From NCBI GenBank assembly GCA_018262095.1, contig JAGTRW010000033.1, positions 31,656-95,655 of the forward strand: 64,000 bases of DNA, given 5' to 3'. The notes under the pieces are model-generated. The model did not search any database. It worked only from the letters and a program-made list of their open reading frames with translations, and was not told the origin of the DNA. How positions within the stretch are numbered: position 1 is the first letter of the stretch; each line of letters begins with the position of its first letter. This document shows, piece after piece, positions 38,423 through 47,054 of the stretch. The position numbers and the translations under genes are program-made. The DNA comes from Pseudomonadota bacterium (lineage in GTDB: Bacteria > Pseudomonadota > Gammaproteobacteria > Burkholderiales > Rhodocyclaceae).

Positions 38423-39535
38423 ATGACGACACAGCTTAGCGGTTGCATCCTGACCCCCGGCGGCTGGCTCCGCGGTTCGCTCACCTTCGGCGAGCGAATC
38501 ACCGCCATCGACGGCAATGGCGTTGCCGCGCCCGGGGATGACGAGCGCCTGATCCTGCCCGGATTCATCGACCTGCACGTGCACGGCGGCGGCGGCGCCG
38601 ACGTGATGGACGGCGACGGCGCCATCGACACCGTCGCCCGCACTCATGCTCGCCATGGCACCACCAGCCTGCTGGCGACGACCATGACGGCACCGCGCAG
38701 CGACCTCGAGCACGCCCTCTCCGACGTCGGCCGGGCCATGCGCAACCGTCCGCCGGGCGCCGCGCGCGTGCTCGGCGTACACCTTGAAGGACCGTTCATC
38801 AACCCGGACAGGCTCGGCGCCCAGCCGGCCTTTACACGCCATGGAACGAGCGAGGAATTGAACGCCCTGAACGCCTTGGCTGCGATCCGCGTGCTGACCC
38901 TGGCGCCCGAACTGGCCGGACAGCTCGATTTCATCCGCCAACTGAAGATCGCCGGAATCATCGCCCAAGTCGGTCACAGCAATGGCAGCTACGAGGACGG
39001 CGTGGCCGCGCTTGACGCCGGCGCGGGCGGCTTCACGCATCTATTCAACGCCATGAGCGTACTGCACCACCGCAAACCCGGCATGGTCGGCGCCGCCCTG
39101 GCGCATGCCGAATACGCCGAGATCATTCCTGATCTGCTGCACGTTCACCCCGGCGCAATTCGCGTCGCGCGGCGCGCCATCCCGAAGCTCTATTGCGTGA
39201 CCGACTCGACCTCGGGCGCCGGCATGCCCGACGGCAGCTATCACCTCGGCTCGCAAACCGTCACCAAGTGTCTGGGCGGCGTGCGACTGGCCGACGGCAC
39301 GCTGGCCGGCAGCGTACTGACGATGGATCAAGCCTTGCGCAACCTGGTATCAATCGGCATCACGCCGCACGATGCGGTACGCCATGTCGCGACCAACCCG
39401 GCCGACTATCTTGGCGAACACCAACGCGGCCGCCTGCAATGCGGCGCCCATGCCGACATCGTCGTCATGTCGCCCGAACTGCAACTGACCCATAGTTTTG
39501 TCGAAGGAGAATCGATTGAACTCACTGATGCTTGA
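38423..39535 (+). CDS. nagA: N-acetylglucosamine-6-phosphate deacetylase
   Basis: Amidohydrolase, 370 aa, converting GlcNAc-6-P to GlcN-6-P and acetate in the cytoplasm. Diagnostic segments: FIDLHVHGGGGADVMDG, VHLEGPFINPDRLGAQ (metal-binding Glu), AQVGHSNGSY, THLFNAMSVLHHRKPG and the catalytic Asp in CVTDSTSGAGMPDG. The start is the ATG at 38423; the open frame from 38381 would cover the operator. The last 20 bases overlap the deaminase gene. Confidence 0.93.
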   Translation: MTTQLSGCILTPGGWLRGSLTFGERITAIDGNGVAAPGDDERLILPGFIDLHVHGGGGADVMDGDGAIDTVARTHARHGTTSLLATTMTAPRSDLEHALSDVGRAMRNRPPGAARVLGVHLEGPFINPDRLGAQPAFTRHGTSEELNALNALAAIRVLTLAPELAGQLDFIRQLKIAGIIAQVGHSNGSYEDGVAALDAGAGGFTHLFNAMSVLHHRKPGMVGAALAHAEYAEIIPDLLHVHPGAIRVARRAIPKLYCVTDSTSGAGMPDGSYHLGSQTVTKCLGGVRLADGTLAGSVLTMDQALRNLVSIGITPHDAVRHVATNPADYLGEHQRGRLQCGAHADIVVMSPELQLTHSFVEGESIELTDA

Positions 39536-40538
39536 CGAGGCACGCTCGGCACCCGACAGCGTGGCGACCCAGCTCGCCGCGGATGGCGAGCGCTACGCAA
39601 CGCTCGGCGCCACGCTGCGCGCGCAGCCGCCGACGGCGGTCGTCACCGTCGCGCGCGGCAGTTCGGATCACGCCGCGAGCTACCTGGCTTACCTGTTGAT
39701 GGCGCGCTACGGGCAGTTGGTCACCTCGCTGCCGATGTCGCTGGTCACCCTCTACCATGCGCCGCTGACGACACCGGGAACGCTCGCGCTGGCGATCTCG
39801 CAATCGGGCCGCAGCCCCGACCTGATCGAGCCCATCGAGGTCTTCCGCCGCGGCCAGGCGACGACCGTGGCGCTGGTCAACGACGCCGACTCGCCGCTGG
39901 CGGCAGCGTCGGAATGGGTCATGCCCCTGCATGCCGGCGCCGAACAGAGCGTCGCCGCGACCAAGAGCTTCATCTGCAGCCTGAGCGCCGGCGCGCGCCT
40001 GGCCGCCAGTTGGCAAGACGATCGCGAACTGCTGGCGGCGCTGCACGAACTGCCCGAGACCTTGCGCGCCGCCGCTGCGCTCGACTGGTCAGCCGGCATC
40101 GAAACGCTGGCTAGCGGCGAACGAATGATGGTCATTGGTCGCGGCACCGGCCTGGCGGTGGCTCAGGAAGCGGCGCTCAAATTCAAGGAAACCTGCATGA
40201 TCCAGGCCGAGGTATTCAGCAGCGCCGAAGTTCAGCATGGGCCGATGGCCTTGGTCGACGCCGGCTATCCGATGCTGGTCTTCGCCCCACGCGGCCCGGC
40301 GCAGGCCGGCCTGATTACGCTGGCCGCACAGATGCGCGAGCGCGGCGCCAGCGTGCTGCTCGCCGCGCCACCCGACATCCAGGGGCGGCAGCTCACCCTG
40401 GCCAGCACCGGCTGCGACGACCTCGATCCGATCGCCGCGATACAGAGCTTCTACGTGCTGGTCGAAGCGGTGGCGCGCGCGCGCGGCCGCAACCCCGACT
40501 GCCCGCCGCACCTCAACAAGGTGACCAGCACGGTATAA
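39516..40538 (+). CDS. nagB-II: SIS-type glucosamine-6-phosphate deaminase/isomerase (NagB-II)
   Basis: 340 aa with two SIS domains (about residues 30-180 and 195-330) related to the isomerase half of GlmS but without the glutaminase domain. GSSDHAASY, SQSGRSPDLIE and the C-terminal HLNKVTSTV fit the family that deaminates GlcN-6-P to fructose-6-P. AAGGAG at 39503-39508 is 7 nt before a TTG at 39516; the first in-frame ATG is 19 nt away, so TTG is the probable start. It overlaps nagA by 20 nt and completes the pathway. Confidence 0.87.
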   Translation: MNSLMLDEARSAPDSVATQLAADGERYATLGATLRAQPPTAVVTVARGSSDHAASYLAYLLMARYGQLVTSLPMSLVTLYHAPLTTPGTLALAISQSGRSPDLIEPIEVFRRGQATTVALVNDADSPLAAASEWVMPLHAGAEQSVAATKSFICSLSAGARLAASWQDDRELLAALHELPETLRAAAALDWSAGIETLASGERMMVIGRGTGLAVAQEAALKFKETCMIQAEVFSSAEVQHGPMALVDAGYPMLVFAPRGPAQAGLITLAAQMRERGASVLLAAPPDIQGRQLTLASTGCDDLDPIAAIQSFYVLVEAVARARGRNPDCPPHLNKVTSTV

Positions 40539-40611
40539 GGCTCAGCGACCTAAAGGCACGCCAGAACGCCAAGTCCCACCGGCGGACCGGCGCCGAGAAC
40601 GGCCGAACAGG

Positions 40612-41034
40612 CTACTTGCGCACCAGTTCGTTGCAGGCGGCGACCTTGGAAGGATAGCTGGCGCCGGTATGCGTGTAGCACATTTCCATTCTGTTCTTGC
40701 CGACCAAACGGAACGACATCTGGCCATCCATATCAGCCATCACGCCCGATTTCAAATCGGCGGCAAAGGCGCCGACAGCGGCCTCCTGGTGACTGGTGGT
40801 GGCGAACATCCCCGAGAAATTGCGCCCTTCCTGACGATCGATGGTGAGCGTAAATTCAACGCGCTTGAAACGAATTTCGTTTTCGCCGCCGTCGGGGTGA
40901 TGTTGCCCAGCGCCGATGATCGCGCTATTGGATAGTCCCACCCAACTGCCGAGCACATCGGGCGCGCCTTTGGCGGCATGGGCGGCAAACGGGGCGGCAC
41001 AGAAGAAGAGCAACAACGCGAATTTCTTGAGCAT
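40612..41034 (-). CDS. Small secreted protein of unknown function
   Basis: 140 aa with a clear signal peptide (cleavage near AAHA). The mature part is probably a small beta-barrel: alternating strands such as VEFTLTIDRQEG, FSGMFATTSHQEA and MSFRLVGKNRMEM, with two Cys residues near the end (MCYTHTG, VAACNEL) that could form a disulfide. I do not recognise a family. It is convergent with the deaminase gene and divergent from the eut operon, so it is probably independent of both. Confidence 0.7.
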   Translation of the reverse strand: MLKKFALLLFFCAAPFAAHAAKGAPDVLGSWVGLSNSAIIGAGQHHPDGGENEIRFKRVEFTLTIDRQEGRNFSGMFATTSHQEAAVGAFAADLKSGVMADMDGQMSFRLVGKNRMEMCYTHTGASYPSKVAACNELVRK

Positions 41035-41309
41035 TTTTATATTCTCCGCAGGACGTCAGGTTGGCGCTGCCCGGTCGGCACAGCGCGTCAAATCATAACG
41101 TGGAACAGCGCCAGCGCAGAGCCCCGTCAAGCAGGCCGCTCGCGGCACCACAACGCGCAGCAAGCGACCGGTTTTCCTGAAGCGCTTCACCGTCCGCACG
41201 GCAGCCCGATCGCCACTTGTGCCGATTCTTGATATCACCTTACCGGGCGCAGTGACTATCATGAAGCTCACCTATGAGCAGAACATCAACGGCGACCCCA
41301 AGGCAGGAC

Positions 41310-41651
41310 ATGGACTCACCCATCGCGCGCAGCATCCAGGAATTCGTCCCCGGCAAGCAGGTCACGCTGGCGCATCTGATCGCCCATCCGACCGACGACG
41401 TCGCCAAGAAGATCGGCGTCCCCGGCGCCGACGCGATCGGCATCATGACGCTGACGCCGGGCGAAACGGCGATGATCGGCGCCGACATCGCGAGCAAGGC
41501 GGCCGACGTGCAGATCGGCTTTCTCGACCGGTTCACCGGATCGCTGGTGATCTACGGATCGGTCGGCGCCGTCGAGGAATCGCTGCAGCGGGTCGTCGAC
41601 GTGCTGGCCAGAGAGCTTCACTACAGCCCCTGCCCGCTGACGCGAACGTGA
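41310..41651 (+). CDS. eutS: Microcompartment shell protein EutS (PduU-like)
   Basis: 113 aa, close to the usual 111. A circularly permuted BMC domain forms a bent hexamer in the ethanolamine shell. Recognisable parts: [36 protein letters not shown] and [20 protein letters not shown]. The ATG at 41310 has AGGCAGGA directly upstream; the earlier in-frame ATG at 41274 is less likely. First gene of the eut operon. The 275 nt upstream (41035-41309) must hold the main promoter, but I see no convincing -35/-10 pair. Confidence 0.93.
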   Translation: MDSPIARSIQEFVPGKQVTLAHLIAHPTDDVAKKIGVPGADAIGIMTLTPGETAMIGADIASKAADVQIGFLDRFTGSLVIYGSVGAVEESLQRVVDVLARELHYSPCPLTRT

Positions 41652-41661
41652 AACGACGACC

Positions 41662-42123
41662 ATGACGACCCCCGGAAAATTCATGCTGATCGGCGAAATC
41701 GAAGCCGGCAAGACGACCCTGCTCAACGCGCTGTTCGGCAAGGACGAGGAGGCGCGCAAGACGCAGGCGATCGAGTTCGAAGGCAACGGCATGGACACGC
41801 CGGGTGAATACTTTTCGCACCCGCGGCTTTATTCGGCGTTGCTCTGCTCGGCGCAGGACATGAGCACGCTGGTCTATGTGCACCCCGCCGATCGCCTCAG
41901 CTGCCGCCTGCCGCCAGGTTTTCTCGACATCTATTCGGGCAAGCGGGTGATCGCCGTGATCACCAAGACCGACCTTGCCGACGCACGCCCCGCGGCGGTC
42001 GAAGCGCTGCTGCACGCGCACGGCATCAGCGGCCCATTTTTTCGTATTTCGCGCGACGACCCCGCCGCTTTGCAGGCTTTGAAAGACGTGCTGCTCGGCA
42101 GCACCATGGAGCAAACCGTATGA
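41662..42123 (+). CDS. eutP: EutP/PduV-type small GTPase-like protein
   Basis: 153 aa, a Ras-like P-loop fold associated with microcompartments. Walker A is GEIEAGKTT, with Glu residues instead of the more usual GRSGVGKT; switch-like DTPGEYF and the specificity motif TKTD are present. EutP has been linked to acetate kinase activity in the enteric pathway. It overlaps eutQ by 4 nt. Confidence 0.9.
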   Translation: MTTPGKFMLIGEIEAGKTTLLNALFGKDEEARKTQAIEFEGNGMDTPGEYFSHPRLYSALLCSAQDMSTLVYVHPADRLSCRLPPGFLDIYSGKRVIAVITKTDLADARPAAVEALLHAHGISGPFFRISRDDPAALQALKDVLLGSTMEQTV

Positions 42124-42821
42124 AAACACTGATTAGCGCCGAAACTGTCCGCCAGGCCAAGGCCGGCGGACAAACCTGTCTTGCTGCCGGCAAGGACGTG
42201 CTGGTGACGCCCGAAGCGCGCAGCCTCGCCGACGAACTCGGCGTCAGGCTCGACGACAGCGCCGACGCACCGACGCTGATCAAGGCAGCAGGCGCCACCG
42301 AAGACCCGGCCATGGCCAGCATTCGCGCCGCAGTCCTCGCCAAGCTTCCGGCCGACGCGGCGAACAAGCCCGAGCTCGTCGACCAGATCGTCAGCAAGGT
42401 CTGCCTGGCGCAGAAGAACGCCGCCGCCAAACCGCAAGTCGTCGCCACCGCCAGCGCGACGAAGACAGCCGCCGCTGCGGGGATCAAGCTGGTCAAGGGC
42501 GCCGACGTGCATCTGGGTGTTTTCCCCGGCGCCGGAACCGACAAGCAGGTCGGCATCGCCGACGTGATCACCGCCGCCGACGGCGCGCCGATCGCTGCCG
42601 GCTTCATGGCCTGGAGCCAGTGCTTCTTCCCGTGGACGCTCGACTACGACGAAATCGACCTGGTGCTCGAGGGCGAACTGCACATCCGCCATAACGGCCA
42701 GACCTACGTCGGCAAGTCAGGCGACGTGCTCTACATCCCCAAGGGCAGCGCCATCGAGTTCGGAACGACCACTGCGGTGCGCTTCTTCTACGTCACCTAC
42801 CCCGCCAACTGGCAGGGCTGA
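42120..42821 (+). CDS. eutQ: EutQ cupin protein
   Basis: 233 aa. A variable N-terminal half (about residues 1-125), possibly an encapsulation segment plus Ala-rich linker, precedes a C-terminal cupin: FMAWSQCFFPWTLDYDEIDLVLEGELHI, then GDVLYIPKGSAIEFG. Known EutQ proteins have acetate kinase activity and are needed for microcompartment formation during anaerobic growth. The start overlaps eutP (ATGA). Confidence 0.92.
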   Translation: MKTLISAETVRQAKAGGQTCLAAGKDVLVTPEARSLADELGVRLDDSADAPTLIKAAGATEDPAMASIRAAVLAKLPADAANKPELVDQIVSKVCLAQKNAAAKPQVVATASATKTAAAAGIKLVKGADVHLGVFPGAGTDKQVGIADVITAADGAPIAAGFMAWSQCFFPWTLDYDEIDLVLEGELHIRHNGQTYVGKSGDVLYIPKGSAIEFGTTTAVRFFYVTYPANWQG

Positions 42822-42841
42822 GAGCGAAGTCGAGGCAGGCC

Positions 42842-43654
42842 ATGAGCGCATCGTCCTACATCACCGAAGACTGGCTGCAAAAGAACGCCAGCCTGGCCGT
42901 CGGCGGCGAAGTGCATCTGCCGCAGGGCAGCCGGCTGACGCCGGCGGCGCGCGACCTGCTGGGCGAGCGCAAGATCCGCATCCGCTATACGGACGAAGTC
43001 GGCCGCGTCTATGTCGATACCGCTGCCAGCGCGGCCGGAGCCGACTCGCGCCAGCGCGTCCATCCGCTGACCGGCAGCGCGACGCACGAAGCCGCGCATT
43101 GCCTGCTCTGCCAGCAGGTGGTCGGCAAAAAACCCGACGCGATGACGCACCTCGACGCGACGACGCTGGTTGCCAAGAACGACTTGCGCATCGCTTTTCG
43201 CGGCCGCGTCGATAGCGCCATCGCCAACGCCGTTCTGCTGCAGACGCAGTGGCAGCAGGAGGCTGTCGCGCCGACGCTGCAGCGCCTGCTGGCCGACATC
43301 CGCAGCGCGCTGGGCAACGTGCTGCGCTGCGAGACGCTCGGCGAGACGATGAATCCGATCACCATCGGCGACTTCGACGAAGCGCAGCTGCACGCCATTT
43401 CGCACAACCCGCTCAAACACCTGGGGCACGACCACATCGTCCCGGCGCTCGAACACGGCATCACGGTGGCGCGCCTGAACGTACTGCGCAGCGCGATCCG
43501 CGAAGCCGAAGTCGCCGGCGCCCAGGCCTTCATCGAAAGAGACTTCTCGGTGCGCCGCGGCGACCTCTTGCAGGCGCTCAACCGCCTGTCGAGCGCCGTC
43601 TATGTGCTGATGCTGATCAGCTGGACTCACCAGAAGTCAGGAGCAAACGCATGA
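42842..43654 (+). CDS. eutT: EutT corrinoid adenosyltransferase
   Basis: 270 aa. Makes adenosylcobalamin for EutBC from ATP and cob(I)alamin. In the Salmonella enzyme the metal site is H-X11-C-C-X2-C; here the spacing is kept but the first Cys is His (VHPL, 11 residues, HCLLC). Downstream, ALGNVLRCETLGE and the helical C-terminal half match the family. The start has AGGCAGGCC upstream; the last codons overlap eutD by 4 nt. Confidence 0.9.
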   Translation: MSASSYITEDWLQKNASLAVGGEVHLPQGSRLTPAARDLLGERKIRIRYTDEVGRVYVDTAASAAGADSRQRVHPLTGSATHEAAHCLLCQQVVGKKPDAMTHLDATTLVAKNDLRIAFRGRVDSAIANAVLLQTQWQQEAVAPTLQRLLADIRSALGNVLRCETLGETMNPITIGDFDEAQLHAISHNPLKHLGHDHIVPALEHGITVARLNVLRSAIREAEVAGAQAFIERDFSVRRGDLLQALNRLSSAVYVLMLISWTHQKSGANA

Positions 43655-44667
43655 ACCTGATCGAAAGCTGCATGGCGGCGGCCAAAAACCGACCGGCGCG
43701 CGTCGTTTTCCCCGACGCCATCGACGAGCGCGCGATTCGCGCCGCGCAGCAACTCGCGCGCCAGGGCTGGGCGCGCCCGGTGCTGCTGGCCAATCCGTTC
43801 GAACTGCGCCGCGTCTGCAAGCAGCGCGGCATCGTTCTCGGCGACGTTCCGGTGATCGATCCGCAATACAGCGCGTCGCTCGACGACTACGTCGCGCACT
43901 ACTGCGAACACCGCCCCGGCACGCTGCCCGAAGACGCCAGCGCGCAGCTGCGCGACCCGCTGTGGTTCGGCGCGATGATGCTGGCGCGCGGCGACACCGA
44001 CCTGTGCATCGCCGGCAACCTGTCGGCGACGGCTTCGGTGCTGCGCGCCGGGATGCGCGTGATCGGCCTGGCGCCGGGAAACAAGACAGTCTCGTCGATC
44101 ATGTTCATGATTGCTCCCGACGGTGGCCGCGTGCTCGGTTTCGCCGACTGCGGCGTGGTGCCGACGCCGACGCCCGAACAACTCGCCGACATCGCGATCG
44201 CCGCCGCCGACAATTTCCAGGCGGTGACCGGCAAGGTCCCGCGCGTCGCGATGCTCTCGTTCTCGACCAAGGGCAGCGCCAAGCACGCCGACGTCGACGC
44301 GGTGCGCCAGGCGACCGAACTCGCCCAATCGCGCCGCCCCGACCTCTTACTCGACGGCGAACTGCAGTTCGACGCCGCGATCGCCCCCGCCGTCGCTGCG
44401 CTCAAGGCGCCCGAAAGTCCCTTGCAGGGCGACGCCAACGTCTTCGTCTTCCCGTCGCTCGAAGCCGGCAACATCGGCTACAAGATCGCCCAGCGCCTGG
44501 GCAATTTCCATGTCATGGGCCCGATGATCCAGGGCCTGCGCCTGCCGATGCACGACCTGTCGCGCGGCTGCAGCATGGAAGACATGGTGCAGACGACCGT
44601 GCTGGCGATGAAGATGGGCGGCCTCACCGATGCCGCGGCGGCTGCAGTAACGCTCAAGAAAGCATGA
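43651..44667 (+). CDS. eutD: EutD phosphate acetyltransferase
   Basis: 338 aa, the short Pta form without the regulatory N-terminal domains. Converts acetyl-CoA made by EutE to acetyl phosphate, recycling CoA in the shell. Conserved parts: RVVFPDAIDERAIRAA, AGNLSATASVLRAGMRVIG, MLSFSTKGSAKH, DGELQFDAAI and VFPSLEAGNIGYK. The ATG at 43651 has AGGAG 8 nt upstream and overlaps the eutT stop; the long upstream open frame is spurious. Confidence 0.93.
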   Translation: MNLIESCMAAAKNRPARVVFPDAIDERAIRAAQQLARQGWARPVLLANPFELRRVCKQRGIVLGDVPVIDPQYSASLDDYVAHYCEHRPGTLPEDASAQLRDPLWFGAMMLARGDTDLCIAGNLSATASVLRAGMRVIGLAPGNKTVSSIMFMIAPDGGRVLGFADCGVVPTPTPEQLADIAIAAADNFQAVTGKVPRVAMLSFSTKGSAKHADVDAVRQATELAQSRRPDLLLDGELQFDAAIAPAVAALKAPESPLQGDANVFVFPSLEAGNIGYKIAQRLGNFHVMGPMIQGLRLPMHDLSRGCSMEDMVQTTVLAMKMGGLTDAAAAAVTLKKA

Positions 44668-44681
44668 GATTTGAAAAAGAA

Positions 44682-44800
44682 GTTAACCACAACGGGCCCA
44701 ACGAACACGACGAGAGACAAAAATCGAAACAGTGAGAAGAGGCACTCTGCGGTTTTGCCCTAATGCTTTTCGTTGTGACCGTTGTGTCGTTGTGGTTTGA
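44682..44800. repeat. Intergenic inverted repeat, copy 3
   Basis: Left arm GTTAACCACAACGGGCCCAA, right arm ending GTTGTGTCGTTGTGGTTTGA. It lies between eutD and eutM (gap 44668-44908). A separate perfect 6-bp hairpin, CCGGCG/CGCCGG with loop CAAAA, follows at 44829-44845. The repeat could end or weaken upstream transcription, or stabilise mRNA, before the shell-protein gene. Confidence 0.8.
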
Positions 44801-44908
44801 ATCGTTTTTTTGCATCACCTTTTTCCGTCCGGCGCAAAACGCCGGGCACAACCCGACGGGATTAGCCCGTTTGCCGCAACTTAAGTCAGTACTCAAGGAG
44901 TCAATCAA

Positions 44909-45199
44909 ATGGAAGCTCTTGGCATGATCGAAACCAAAGGCCTGGTCGCTCTGATCGAAGCATCGGACGCCATGGTCAAAGCCGCTCGAGTCAAGCTCGT
45001 CGGCGTCAAGCAAATCGGCGGCGGCTACGTCACCGCGATGGTGCGCGGCGATGTCGCGGCGTGTAAGGCGGCGACCGACGCTGGCGCAGCGGTTGCCCAG
45101 CGCCTCGGCGAACTGATCGCCGTGCACGTCATCCCGCGGCCGCACGCTGATCTCGAGGAAGTCTTCCCGATCAAGGCGACCAGCGAAATCATCGACTAA
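44909..45199 (+). CDS. eutM: Major hexameric shell protein EutM
   Basis: 96 aa, a single BMC domain of PduA/EutM type that forms the flat hexameric facets. The sequence is canonical: [41 protein letters not shown] and [15 protein letters not shown] strong AAGGAG precedes the ATG, consistent with high expression. It is flanked by 241 nt (with repeat copy 3) and 117 nt of non-coding DNA, unusual in this otherwise tightly packed operon. Confidence 0.95.
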   Translation: MEALGMIETKGLVALIEASDAMVKAARVKLVGVKQIGGGYVTAMVRGDVAACKAATDAGAAVAQRLGELIAVHVIPRPHADLEEVFPIKATSEIID

Positions 45200-45316
45200 G
45201 ACCTGACGCGGCCGCCAGCTTGCTGGCGCCCGGCAGCCCCCGCTCTCGTGCGCCACCCTGCCCCGTCGGGCAGCAGGCGATTTTCGCTCGTGCGCGCAAA
45301 CCAAGAGGAGTAGGCC
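45200..45316 (+). promoter_or_regulatory. eutM-eutN spacer with two small hairpins
   Basis: Two perfect dyads: CGCCAGC/GCTGGCG (45213-45219 and 45222-45228) and CTGCCC/GGGCAG (45258-45263 and 45268-45273, loop CGTC). Neither is followed by a T run, so they look like 3'-end stabilising or processing structures for eutM mRNA rather than terminators. Confidence 0.4.
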
Positions 45317-45607
45317 ATGGAACTCGCAGTGGTGATCGGACAGGTCGTCTCGACCGTCAAGTGCCCCGGCATTCGCATCGAGCGACTGCTGCTCGTCGAT
45401 TTCGTCGACGCGCAGGGCAAACCCCGCGGCGAACCCCATGTCGCGGCAGACAGCATCGGCGCCGGTGACGGCGAGTGGGTGCTGATCACGCAAGGCAGTT
45501 CGGCGCGCCGCACCAGCAGCGATGCCGAATCGCTGCCAATCGACATGAGCATCGTCGGCATCGTCGACGAGGTCGTGATCGAAGGCCGTGTGGCCTATCA
45601 CAAGTAG
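45317..45607 (+). CDS. eutN: Shell vertex protein EutN
   Basis: 96 aa, EutN/CcmL family (BMC-P), which forms pentamers closing the vertices of the shell. The start MELAVVIGQVVSTVKCPG, the middle VAADSIGAGDGEWVLITQGSSAR and the end VDEVVIEG are diagnostic. AAGAGGAG lies about 7 nt upstream of the ATG. It is followed 21 nt later by eutE. Confidence 0.94.
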   Translation: MELAVVIGQVVSTVKCPGIRIERLLLVDFVDAQGKPRGEPHVAADSIGAGDGEWVLITQGSSARRTSSDAESLPIDMSIVGIVDEVVIEGRVAYHK

Positions 45608-45628
45608 TTTTAGAGGAGTCCCCAGATC

Positions 45629-47047
45629 ATGGATGTTGCAAATCCGGATGACATCGAACGAATCGTTCGGGCGGTACTTAAGTCGATCAACACGCCAGGC
45701 GCTGCGGCGCCGGCCGCCAAGCAATGCGCGCCGGGTGTCTTCGACGAACTCGACGACGCGGTTGCCGCCGCGCACACGGCACAGAAACAACTCAAGAGCG
45801 TGGCCATGCGTTCGCTGGTCGTCGACGCGATTCGTCGCACCGGCGTCGAGCACGCCAAAGAACTCGCCGAACTCGCGGTCGCCGAAACCGGCATGGGCCG
45901 CGTCGACGACAAGATCGCCAAGAACATCGCCCAGGCGCGTCATACGCCGGGAGTCGAAGCGCTCAGTGCGCGCGTGCTGACCGGCGACAAGGGGCTGACG
46001 CTGATCGAGAACGCGGCGTGGGGCGTGATCGCTTCGGTAACGCCGTCGACCAACCCGGCGGCGACCGTGATCAACAACGCGATCAGCATGATCTCCGCCG
46101 GCAACACGGTGGTCTTCGCGCCGCACCCGGCCGCCAAGAAAGTCTCGCAGCTCGCCATTTCGCTGATCAACGAAGCGGTCGTCGCCGCCGGCGGCCCGGC
46201 CAACGTCGTGGTCACCGTCGCCAAGCCGACGATCGAAGTCGCGCAGAAGCTGTTCCGCTATCCTGGCATCGGATTGCTGGTCGTCACCGGCGGCGAAGCG
46301 GTCGTCACTGAAGCGCGCAAGCACACCGACAAGCGGCTGATCGCCGCCGGCGCCGGCAACCCGCCGGTGGTCGTCGACGAGACCGCCGACATCGCCAGCG
46401 CCGCACGCCACATCGTCTTCGGCGCGTCGTTCGACAACAACATCATCTGCGCCGACGAAAAGGAAATCATCGTCGTCGATTGCGTCGCCGACGAACTCAA
46501 GGCCGAGCTCAAGAAGAACAAGGCAGTCGAGCTCACGCGCGCACAAGCCGACCAGTTGCTGCCGATCCTGCTCGCCAAGATCGACGCCAACGGCCACGGC
46601 AGCGTCAGCCGCGACTACGTCGGTCGCGACGCCGCCAAGATCGCCGCGGCGATCGGCCTCACGGTTCCCGCCGACACGCGCTTGCTGTTCGTCGAAACCG
46701 AAGCTGATCACCCGTTCGCCGTCACCGAATTGATGATGCCGGTGCTCTCGCTGATCCGCGCCGCCGACGCCAATACCGCGATCGATCTGGCGGTTCGCCT
46801 CGAAGGCGGTTGCAAACATACCGCGGCGATGCACTCGCGCAACCTCGACAATCTCGACCGCATGGCCAACCTGATCAACACCAGCATCTTCGTCAAGAAC
46901 GGCCCGTGCATCGCCGGCCTCGGCTTTGGCGGCGAAGGGTGGACGTCGATGACCATCTCGACGCCGACCGGCGAAGGCGTCACCAACGCCAGCAGCTTCG
47001 TTCGGCTGCGCCGCTGCGTGCTGGTCGATCACTTCCGCATCGTCTGA
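45629..47047 (+). CDS. eutE: EutE acylating acetaldehyde dehydrogenase
   Basis: 472 aa. Oxidises acetaldehyde plus CoA to acetyl-CoA with NAD+ inside the compartment. The first about 18 residues form an amphipathic encapsulation-type helix (DDIERIVRAVLKSI), followed by a short Ala/Pro linker. The aldehyde dehydrogenase core keeps the Rossmann segment (ASVTPSTNPAATVINN), the Gly-rich VTGGEAVV and the catalytic Cys in SFDNNIICADEKE. Length matches the family. Confidence 0.95.
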   Translation: MDVANPDDIERIVRAVLKSINTPGAAAPAAKQCAPGVFDELDDAVAAAHTAQKQLKSVAMRSLVVDAIRRTGVEHAKELAELAVAETGMGRVDDKIAKNIAQARHTPGVEALSARVLTGDKGLTLIENAAWGVIASVTPSTNPAATVINNAISMISAGNTVVFAPHPAAKKVSQLAISLINEAVVAAGGPANVVVTVAKPTIEVAQKLFRYPGIGLLVVTGGEAVVTEARKHTDKRLIAAGAGNPPVVVDETADIASAARHIVFGASFDNNIICADEKEIIVVDCVADELKAELKKNKAVELTRAQADQLLPILLAKIDANGHGSVSRDYVGRDAAKIAAAIGLTVPADTRLLFVETEADHPFAVTELMMPVLSLIRAADANTAIDLAVRLEGGCKHTAAMHSRNLDNLDRMANLINTSIFVKNGPCIAGLGFGGEGWTSMTISTPTGEGVTNASSFVRLRRCVLVDHFRIV

Positions 47048-47054
47048 GTCACCG

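Noticed and set aside
41035..41309. TTGATA ... TATCAT as the eut operon promoter
   Set aside because: The spacing between the two boxes is about 22 nt, too long for a standard sigma-70 promoter.
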